A DNA stretch of 64,000 bases. It comes from Suilimivivens aceti. Its GTDB lineage: Bacteria; Bacillota; Clostridia; Lachnospirales; Lachnospiraceae. This document shows positions 58,487-64,000 of the stretch, piece by piece; within the stretch, counting starts at the first letter, position 1; each line of letters starts with the position of its first letter. The stretch is taken from NCBI RefSeq assembly GCF_025567405.1, contig NZ_JAOQKJ010000005.1, positions 219,445-283,444 on the forward strand. Direction: 5' to 3'. The notes under the pieces were generated by a model. The model was given only the letters and a program-made list of their open reading frames with translations, searched no databases and was not told where the DNA came from. The translations under genes were made by a program, and so were the position numbers.

Positions 58487-59794
58487 TCAGATCTGCAGAC
58501 TTCCTTTCTGATGCTTTGCCAGATACAGGGCGGTGTCAGCCTGCCTGTAAAGGGAACGGAAATCTTCATTCTCCTTGCGGACCACACCACCTACACTTAA
58601 GGAAATGGAAAGCTCGGGATAGGCTTCTTTTGTAGCGGCAGCAAAGGTTGTCTGAATGGATTTCATGAGATGTACAGCTTCTTCTGTCTCTGTGGGAGAT
58701 GGGAAAAACAGCATATATTCATCCCCGCCGAGCCGCGCAGAAATAGCAAGCTCTTTGGTCCGGTCACTGATCAGTCTGGCAAGGAATATAAGAACATGAT
58801 CTCCTGCTATATGGCCTTCTGTATCATTGAGACTTTTAAAGTTATCTATATCACAGATAAAGAAAGTACCCTTTTGACCATTGGCAAAAGCCTCTTTATA
58901 GAGGCTGATAGCTTTTTTGCGATTGTAGAGGCCAGTCAGGGGATCGTAGTATGCTTCCTGGATCAGCTGTTTTTCGCGTGCCCGTCTGTCAGAAATATCT
59001 GTCATAATACTGATCATGGCTTCCCGGCCATCTTCAGTGACGATCTTTTTTCCAATGTCGTTGACCCAGGTGAGTTTTCCACCTTTGCCGACAATGCGGT
59101 ATTCTATTTCATATTCATTTCCATTCAAGAACTGCTGACTGATACTTTCTTCGACACGTTTCTGATCTTCTTCGTAGATAATGTTCATCATCTTTTCATC
59201 AGTTGCAGCTGCCAGTTCCTCGTAAGTATAGCCAAGAATTTCAAGCATTCTGTCATTAATCGTATAAAGAGGGAAGCCCGCTTCCAGATAGCCACCCATG
59301 ATACCGCCAGGAAGAGACTTGGAAACCAGTTCCATCAATCTGGCACTGGACTCAGAGGACATTTTGGCAATTGCCTGTCTGCCGTAGCGCAATGGGAAAA
59401 ATTCCTGATCCTCCTGTACCTGGTTAGAGGTGGACATATGGAGAGAAAGCAGCTTCCAGCCATCCTTTTCCAGACCGGCAACACCGGTGAAACGGGTATC
59501 CATTTCAATAAGATCGTCGCCTTCCTCAAACTGAACATGAATCCGGGCAAAAATACAATAGCCCTCAGAACCAACAGGAGTTTCCTGGTACTCGGTAAAC
59601 TGAAAGTGCAGGGAGCCTGGCATTTCCTGAAATTCCTTTTTTAAAAGATCTGTCAGCTCTTCTTTGTTTTTGGCAATTTCCTGTTCACCGGTACCGATAC
59701 TGACAATCTGATCAGAAAGCATGGCAAGGGTGGCATTTAGATTTCGATCTTCCAGATAATGCTGGAAAAATGTATGCAGTAATTCCTTCATCAT
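58487..59794 (-). CDS. SnoaL-like / PAS / GGDEF protein (diguanylate cyclase)
   Basis: A 435-residue soluble protein with three parts: an N-terminal SnoaL-like alpha+beta domain (about 1-130), a PAS domain (about 160-280, with R-I-V-G-K-G-G-K-L-T-W-V and a PAC-type end), and a GGDEF domain (about 280-435). The signature is G-G-D-E-Y, and the D-P-L-T-G-L-Y-N-R entry is present, so cyclic di-GMP synthesis is plausible. I chose ATG 59794 (AAAGGCG upstream) over 59818. No membrane segment, so it senses a cytoplasmic signal. Confidence 0.88.
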   Translation of the reverse strand: MMKELLHTFFQHYLEDRNLNATLAMLSDQIVSIGTGEQEIAKNKEELTDLLKKEFQEMPGSLHFQFTEYQETPVGSEGYCIFARIHVQFEEGDDLIEMDTRFTGVAGLEKDGWKLLSLHMSTSNQVQEDQEFFPLRYGRQAIAKMSSESSARLMELVSKSLPGGIMGGYLEAGFPLYTINDRMLEILGYTYEELAAATDEKMMNIIYEEDQKRVEESISQQFLNGNEYEIEYRIVGKGGKLTWVNDIGKKIVTEDGREAMISIMTDISDRRAREKQLIQEAYYDPLTGLYNRKKAISLYKEAFANGQKGTFFICDIDNFKSLNDTEGHIAGDHVLIFLARLISDRTKELAISARLGGDEYMLFFPSPTETEEAVHLMKSIQTTFAAATKEAYPELSISLSVGGVVRKENEDFRSLYRQADTALYLAKHQKGSLQI

Positions 59795-59822
59795 AAGCAG
59801 CTTTCGCCTTTCACACATTTAG

Positions 59823-59868
59823 AAAAATCCGTCAGATATATCTGCAATGATATATACCTGGCGGATTC
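59823..59868 (-). terminator. Terminator of the DUF1905/C39-like gene
   Basis: On the minus strand a long imperfect stem, with AATCCG, CAG and TATAT segments pairing with ATATA, CTG and CGGATT, is followed by a T-run (TTTTTCT). Confidence 0.72.
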
Positions 59869-59875
59869 TGCATCA

Positions 59876-60547
59876 TCAGTTAACTTTGATTTCCAGATAA
59901 CCAAGGAGCTGGCTCATGTCATATTCAGTCATAACGCCGAGGCTTGGATCATAAAATCTGCCATCAAAGTGGATCAGGTAGTGGCAGTAAAGTCCCATAC
60001 GTTCCATAAGGATGCAGCATTTGGGGAGGGTAGCCTCCTGCCCTTCTGTGTAAACAATAACATCACTGTGATCAATGCCGTAGTGGTTCAGGGCGGAAAT
60101 CATGCGTCCCATGGTCCCCTGCCATTCCCTGCAGTCCATTACACTGATCACTTCTGCAATGGTCACACCGGCAAGCATGGCTACACAGGCCTGACCGCAG
60201 AGTCCGTCCCCAGGCTGGATGATGATCTGGATATTATCGATCTTGCGGATGGGATCATCAAAGCTGTAAGGACTGTTTTGATTAACCTGGATAATGCTGC
60301 CCTGTATATGAAGCAGTAATTTATGAGTGTCATCGGTGTTGATATGGGCAACATCGTCTGTAGTCAGATGGATTTTGTAAATACCCTTCTCTTCAGGAAG
60401 AAGTTCACAGGCGATGATTTTATTATCCAGAACCAGATCAGCCGGAATGACGTCACGCTGTTTGCAGACTTCCCATACATTAAAGGGAATGCGGATACTG
60501 AAAAAATTATCCTGTTTCTCTATTTTGCCATTAAAAAAATATCTCAT
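59876..60547 (-). CDS. DUF1905-like plus C39-like cysteine peptidase fold
   Basis: A 223-residue cytoplasmic protein from the chosen start. Residues 1-75 resemble DUF1905 (F-F-N-G-K-I, I-R-I-P-F-N-V-W-E-V). Residues about 105-223 resemble a papain-like C39 peptidase: Q-P-G-D-G-L-C-G-Q-A-C-V-A-M-L-A-G supplies the Gln and Cys, and H-F-D-G-R-F-Y-D-P-S-L-G the His and Asp. There is no ABC transporter or bacteriocin gene beside it, so export of a leader peptide is unlikely. ATG 60547 has AGGAGG 12 bases upstream; a longer open frame to 60634 is not supported. Confidence 0.65.
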   Translation of the reverse strand: MRYFFNGKIEKQDNFFSIRIPFNVWEVCKQRDVIPADLVLDNKIIACELLPEEKGIYKIHLTTDDVAHINTDDTHKLLLHIQGSIIQVNQNSPYSFDDPIRKIDNIQIIIQPGDGLCGQACVAMLAGVTIAEVISVMDCREWQGTMGRMISALNHYGIDHSDVIVYTEGQEATLPKCCILMERMGLYCHYLIHFDGRFYDPSLGVMTEYDMSQLLGYLEIKVN

Positions 60548-60744
60548 GTATGTAGTGTGCCTCCTGTATTCCTGTAACTTATATAGTTGAATGTTTCTTA
60601 TGGTTAAGAATAACAAATTTTGATACGCTTGCAAATCATTTTCAGGTGAAAACAGGCCAAGTATCTAAAAAAAAACATCTTGATAAAAAAGTAACAAAGA
60701 TCAAGCCGGGAAAAAGAAAAAATTAAAAAAATTTAAAAAAGTAC

Positions 60745-60773
60745 TTGAATTTATGATTGAAATGAGGTATTAT
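60745..60773 (+). promoter_or_regulatory. Promoter of the tRNA-Gln gene
   Basis: TTGAAT (60745-60750), 17-bp spacer, TATTAT (60768-60773), 30 bp before the tRNA. The rest of 60548-60740 is AT-rich with long A-runs; I see nothing else in it. Confidence 0.72.
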
Positions 60774-60803
60774 ATCCAAGTGCTCAAGCACAGAATAGTA
60801 TAT

Positions 60804-60875
60804 TGGGCTATCGCCAAACGGTAAGGCAACGGACTCTGACTCCGTCATTTCAAGGTTCGAATCCTTGTAGCCCAG
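60804..60875 (+). tRNA. tRNA-Gln, anticodon CTG
   Basis: A 72-nt gene folding to a full cloverleaf. Acceptor arms TGGGCTA (60804-60810) and TAGCCCA (60868-60874) pair perfectly; the anticodon stem ACGGA/TCCGT holds the loop CTCTGAC with anticodon CTG, which reads CAG; the T arm has GGTTCGAATCC. Discriminator base G. CCA is not encoded, so the cca gene product in this window would add it. Single gene with its own promoter and terminator. Confidence 0.95.
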
Positions 60876-60883
60876 CTTTGAAA

Positions 60884-60911
60884 CCCCAAAGGAAAGACCT
60901 TTGGGGTTTTT
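60884..60911 (+). terminator. Terminator after tRNA-Gln
   Basis: CCCCAAAGG (60884-60892) and CCTTTGGGG pair perfectly over 9 bp with a five-base loop, then five Ts. Confidence 0.93.
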
Positions 60912-60962
60912 GTTACCCGGTGCCCATAAGGAAGCTGCGGAGGCAGGTTCTGGAGGTGACAG

Positions 60963-61775
60963 ATGACACAAAAACGTGATATACTAAGGGACATGGGTCT
61001 GCATAAAAGAAATGAAAGGGCAGACATAAGAGGAAAGGCAGAATCAGAATTTATGTACAGCTATCAGGCGAGGATCAGATACAGTGAACTGGATGAGTCC
61101 GGACATCTGAAACCGGAAGCGCTTCTGGATTATTTCCAGGACTGTTCCACATTCCAGTCAGAGGATCTGGGAGTTGGGATTGAATATTTAAGAGAGAAAA
61201 ATATGGTATGGGTGCTCAGCAGCTGGCAGATCATAGTAGACAGATATCCGGTACTGGGAGAAGTGGTAACGGTAGGAACCCAGCCTTACGAATTTAAAGG
61301 GTTTATGGGTTTCCGTAACTTTGTGATGGAGGATGCATCAGGAAAGAGGATTGCCTGTGCCAATGCCCTGTTCAGCCTGATCAATATTGAAACGGCAGGT
61401 CCCATGCGTCCCACGGAGGAAATGCTGGAGAAGTATGTTCTTGGTGAAAAGATTGATATGGAATATGCACCAAGAAAGATCAGGATCCCGGATGGGGCGG
61501 TAAAGGGCGAAGAGGTTCTGATCAGACCGCATCATCTGGATACGAACCATCATGTGAATAATGGCCAGTATGTGAGGATCGCTATAGACAGCTTACAGAA
61601 GGATTGCCATATCAGCCAGCTCCGTGCAGAGTACAAGAAGCAGGTAAGGCTTCATGAGGTGTTAACTCCTTATATTGTAAGGACAGAGAAGGGTGGTTAT
61701 GTGGTAGATCTGAGAAATCAGGAGAATGAAACCTGTTGTATCGTAGAGATTGAAGAGAACGGAGAAAACGCATGA
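60963..61775 (+). CDS. Acyl-ACP thioesterase
   Basis: A 270-residue double hot-dog protein of the acyl-ACP thioesterase family, which releases fatty acids from acyl carrier protein. The first hot-dog begins Y-S-Y-Q-A-R-I-R-Y-S-E-L-D; the second carries the active-site region H-L-D-T-N-H-H-V-N-N-G-Q-Y near 195. ATG 60963 follows GGAGGTG at ideal spacing, but the conserved part starts only at Met31 (61053), and an extended -10 (TGATATACT) within the first codons could drive a shorter product. Overlaps cvfB by 4 bp. Confidence 0.85.
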   Translation: MTQKRDILRDMGLHKRNERADIRGKAESEFMYSYQARIRYSELDESGHLKPEALLDYFQDCSTFQSEDLGVGIEYLREKNMVWVLSSWQIIVDRYPVLGEVVTVGTQPYEFKGFMGFRNFVMEDASGKRIACANALFSLINIETAGPMRPTEEMLEKYVLGEKIDMEYAPRKIRIPDGAVKGEEVLIRPHHLDTNHHVNNGQYVRIAIDSLQKDCHISQLRAEYKKQVRLHEVLTPYIVRTEKGGYVVDLRNQENETCCIVEIEENGENA

Positions 61776-62626
61776 TAGAAGTAGGGAAAAAGCAGTTACT
61801 TACGGTAGTAAAGAAAGTGGATTTTGGTGTATATCTTTCTGACAGCCTGGATAAGGAAGCACAGGATCCGGCAGACCGGGTGCTGCTTCCGATCAAACAG
61901 GTGCCGGAGGGAACTGAGGTGGCAGACAGCCTGTCAGTTTTTATTTACAGAGATTCTGAGGACCGGCTGATAGCAACTACAAGAGAGCCCATGCTTCAGG
62001 TGGGAGGACTGGCAGTCCTTACTGTGAAGCAGGTGGGACGGATCGGTGCGTTTCTTGACTGGGGGCTGGAAAAGGATCTGTTCCTGCCCTTTAAGCAGCA
62101 GACTGCGCCTGTGAAGCCTGGAGAACAGTGTCTGGTAACTCTTTACGTAGATAAGAGCGGAAGACTGTGTGCATCCATGAAGGTCTATCATTTCCTGCGG
62201 ACGGACAGTTCTTACCAGAAGGATGACAAGGTAGAGGGAATTGTTTATGAGATCAGTTCCAACTTTGGTACCTTTGTGGCGGTGGATGACTGTTTCTCTG
62301 CCCTGATCCCGAGGAAGGAACCGGCAGAAGGCATCCGCGTAGGTGACAGGATCACTGCCCGTGTGACAGAGGTGAAGGAAGATGGAAAGCTTTCCTTAAG
62401 TCTCCGCGAAAAGGCATATGTGCAGATGGGCGAGGATGCTGAAAAGCTCCTGACACTGATCCGGGAGGCAGGAGGCAGCCTTCCCATAGGGGATAAATCG
62501 GCACCGGATAAGATCAGGGAGCTGACAGGCATGAGCAAAAATGAATTCAAACGTGCCGCCGGCAATCTTTATAAGCAGAGAGTGGCAGAAATTACAGCAG
62601 ACAGGATCAGCAGTTATGAACAGTAA
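61772..62626 (+). CDS. CvfB-like S1-domain RNA-binding protein
   Basis: A 284-residue protein with three S1-type domains followed by a winged helix. Landmarks are G-A-F-L-D-W-G-L-E-K-D-L-F-L-P near 92, typical of CvfB, V-E-G-I-V-Y-E-I-S-S-N-F-G-T-F-V near 152, and the C-terminal helix K-I-R-E-L-T-G-M-S-K-N-E-F-K-R-A-A-G. CvfB affects virulence gene expression in Staphylococcus and binds RNA. ATG overlaps the thioesterase stop by 4 bp, and the end overlaps the CPBP gene by 11 bp. Confidence 0.88.
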   Translation: MIEVGKKQLLTVVKKVDFGVYLSDSLDKEAQDPADRVLLPIKQVPEGTEVADSLSVFIYRDSEDRLIATTREPMLQVGGLAVLTVKQVGRIGAFLDWGLEKDLFLPFKQQTAPVKPGEQCLVTLYVDKSGRLCASMKVYHFLRTDSSYQKDDKVEGIVYEISSNFGTFVAVDDCFSALIPRKEPAEGIRVGDRITARVTEVKEDGKLSLSLREKAYVQMGEDAEKLLTLIREAGGSLPIGDKSAPDKIRELTGMSKNEFKRAAGNLYKQRVAEITADRISSYEQ

Positions 62627-63533
62627 AAAAGTAAATCTTGCGTTTCTCGTTTCAGTCATAATTTATGTAGGAGGCGTATTTGCCATCAGTGCTTTCTGCC
62701 CCTATATATTGGAAAATGTTGTCCTGAATAATCTGATCTGCGAATCCATGATGGTGCTGCCGGGATTTGTGGTATTCCTGTTTTCCGAGAAGGAGAAAGT
62801 AGAGTTTCTTTCCTTTCACAGGATAAAGACCGGTACCCTGCTGGCAGTGATCCCGTTTACCCTTTTCAGCATGCCGTTGATTTCCCTGGCAAATCTGCTG
62901 TCCCAGTTTTTTACCACAAATCGGGTGATAGAAGCCATGGAAACAACCGATATGGGACAGATCGCGTTTCTGCCATTACTCTTTTCTGCAGGTATTTTTG
63001 CTCCGTTTTGTGAAGAGCTTCTCTGCCGTGGTATTTATTACCGGGGCTATCGGAAATCAGGAAGTGCCTTCCAGGCCATGCTGCTGTCAGCGCTGTTGTT
63101 TGCCCTGATCCATATGAATGTGAATCAGGCAATTTATGCTTTTCTCATGGGGGTACTGGCGGTACTTTTGGTGGAGGCTTCAGGAAGTCTGTGGGCATCC
63201 GTTTTTTACCATGTGCTGATCAATTCCAGCCAGGTATTCCTGATGCGCATTATGATGACAGCAAATCCGGATATCTACAGTGATTCTGCAACGCAGCTTA
63301 CAAATGGAACACTGGCCATGGCAGCGGGAAGCTTTCTGATCATAGCGGCGATCATGGCACCCTTTGCATGGATGATCCTTGTGTGGATGAGTAAGAATGA
63401 AAACCGCAGGGGCGTGCTGATGGAGATTCTTGAGAAGCGGAAGGAAAAGAAGGAGAAAATGATTTCTGTACCGTTAGTGCTGGCAGTTCTGTTCTGCATC
63501 ATAATGATCATATATACGGAGATCGTAGGATAA
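62616..63533 (+). CDS. CPBP family intramembrane protease
   Basis: A 305-residue protein with about eight membrane segments. The glutamate protease motif E-E-L-L-C-R-G is near 136 and a second motif with histidine, F-A-L-I-H-M-N-V-N-Q near 168; these form the active site of the Abi/CaaX group (PF02517). In Gram-positive bacteria such proteins process peptides or give immunity to bacteriocins; no bacteriocin gene is seen here. ATG 62616 overlaps the cvfB stop; an upstream start at 62541 would run deep into cvfB. Confidence 0.85.
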   Translation: MNSKKVNLAFLVSVIIYVGGVFAISAFCPYILENVVLNNLICESMMVLPGFVVFLFSEKEKVEFLSFHRIKTGTLLAVIPFTLFSMPLISLANLLSQFFTTNRVIEAMETTDMGQIAFLPLLFSAGIFAPFCEELLCRGIYYRGYRKSGSAFQAMLLSALLFALIHMNVNQAIYAFLMGVLAVLLVEASGSLWASVFYHVLINSSQVFLMRIMMTANPDIYSDSATQLTNGTLAMAAGSFLIIAAIMAPFAWMILVWMSKNENRRGVLMEILEKRKEKKEKMISVPLVLAVLFCIIMIIYTEIVG

Positions 63534-63564
63534 AAATTCCCCACAGACCATATGATCTGTGGGG
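63532..63564. terminator. Terminator between CPBP and yjfB genes
   Basis: CCCCACAGA (63539-63547) and TCTGTGGGG (63556-63564) pair perfectly. The T-run lies on the minus-strand side (63533-63537), so it mainly ends the yjfB transcript, but could serve both. Confidence 0.85.
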
Positions 63565-63574
63565 ATCAGGTTCC

Positions 63575-63763
63575 CTAAATAAGAACGTCAATATTGCTTC
63601 CTACCGAAGGATTCACAGACAGCTCCATGGAACGGTCCATCATCTGAATCATGCCTGCGCCTGCCGATTCTGCATCGTCGAGAGATTTGCTCAGCATGGC
63701 AGTTCCAACCTGGTTTAAAAGCCTGCTGCTGGACAAGGCTGTAGATAATTCGGGAATATTCAT
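63575..63763 (-). CDS. YjfB family small protein
   Basis: A 62-residue protein with the YjfB-family opening M-N-I-P-E-L-S and a central helix (Q-V-G-T-A-M-L-S-K-S-L-D-D). The end P-x-V-G-S-N-I-D-V-L-I is also typical. The family is often annotated as putative motility protein and is found near sigma-D genes in Bacillus; there are no flagellar genes here. ATG 63763 has AGAAAGGATGG upstream; a longer open frame is not supported. An extended -10 TGCTATACT on the minus strand (about 63816-63824) may be its promoter. Confidence 0.8.
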   Translation of the reverse strand: MNIPELSTALSSSRLLNQVGTAMLSKSLDDAESAGAGMIQMMDRSMELSVNPSVGSNIDVLI

Positions 63764-63928
63764 AACGACACCATCCTTTCTCCGTATCGTGGATTGCATT
63801 TCTTTTGCCTCTATAGTATAGCACATATTTCCCATAAATAAAACAGGAAATCATTTTGTTTATCTTGTATAAGGAAAAAACAGGATTTTTTTGAGAAAAA
63901 ACATGAATAAGTTCAATAGTCATCCGAG

Positions 63929-64000
63929 ATTCCCGTTTTGTAAACGAGTTTCACATTTTGAAAGCGACCTGCAAATTTTGTACCCGACTTTCCACTTTTG
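63929..64000. repeat. Array of 20-bp degenerate repeats at the window edge
   Basis: Three full units of exactly 20 bp (63929-63948, 63949-63968, 63969-63988) and a partial fourth share TTTTG at positions 8-12 (63936, 63956, 63976, 63996) and CGA[CG] at 17-20. The preceding 20 bases also end in CCGAG. Such phased, imperfect repeats resemble transposase-binding sites at the end of an IS21-like or Tn7-like element, which would lie to the right. Confidence 0.6.

Noticed and set aside
63929..64000. CRISPR array or replication iterons at the right edge
   Set aside because: Repeats are only 20 bp from start to start with no spacers of separate sequence, so not CRISPR; iterons would be more alike and lie near a rep gene, which is not seen.

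Overview
The window looks like a chromosomal stretch of an anaerobic, spore-forming gut Firmicute of the Lachnospiraceae (Blautia-like; the genus is inference). The signs are conserved sporulation genes (YtvI-like, CotS-like, YabP, YabQ, a SpoIIE-type phosphatase, SpmA), an archaeal-type prolyl-tRNA synthetase behind a T-box leader, a type III glutamine synthetase, and Firmicute gene orders (hup-rqcP-yabP-yabQ-divIC-spoIIE-tilS-hpt-ftsH; ireB-ruvX-DUF1292 ... mltG-trmR-U32). I see no rRNA, phage, CRISPR array or complete insertion sequence. One tRNA gene (Gln, anticodon CTG) is present.

Layout. 1-8.8 kb: tail of an RluA-type pseudouridine synthase, YtvI-like membrane protein, O-antigen-ligase-like protein, T-box plus proS, CCA-adding enzyme, CotS-like kinase-fold protein, PEGA lipoprotein. 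8.8-16 kb: HU and the division/sporulation block ending in ftsH; the spoIIE-like gene has a Spo0A-box promoter but encodes only the soluble phosphatase half. 16-19.2 kb: a short promoter-terminator unit that may be a small RNA gene, a cytoplasmic GH13 enzyme and a CAP-domain exported protein. 19.2-26.7 kb: a probable catabolic operon with no assigned substrate (ROK-like repressor, TIM-barrel protein, transporter, HyuA-type enzyme without HyuB, small HExxH protein, FAD oxidoreductase). 26.7-36.5 kb: two-component system, sugar ABC transporter, GH35 and GH51 enzymes, suggesting use of galactose- and arabinose-containing plant oligosaccharides. 36.5-42.1 kb: DUF6171 protein, class B sortase, and a minus-strand type IV pilus-like cluster with a PilC/GspF protein but no ATPase or prepilin peptidase.

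42.2-56 kb: mostly housekeeping RNA modification and cell physiology: SpmA, HAD phosphatase, NudC-like Nudix enzyme, PrmA, RsmE, cysteine desulfurase with ThiI, an HPr-like protein without the phosphorylatable histidine, MtaB, IreB, RuvX, DUF1292, RNase J, YlbF, a truncated MltG-like protein, TrmR-like methyltransferase and a U32 protein (the last two likely act together on tRNA U34). 56-64 kb: glutamine synthetase III behind a probable transcription attenuator, a PAS-GGDEF protein, a DUF1905/C39-like protein, tRNA-Gln, acyl-ACP thioesterase, CvfB-like RNA-binding protein, CPBP protease and YjfB. The last 72 bases hold exactly spaced 20-bp repeats that look like the end of a transposable element lying beyond the window.

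Start codons were chosen from ribosome-binding sites and family N-termini. Function calls rest on motifs read by eye; no database search was run.
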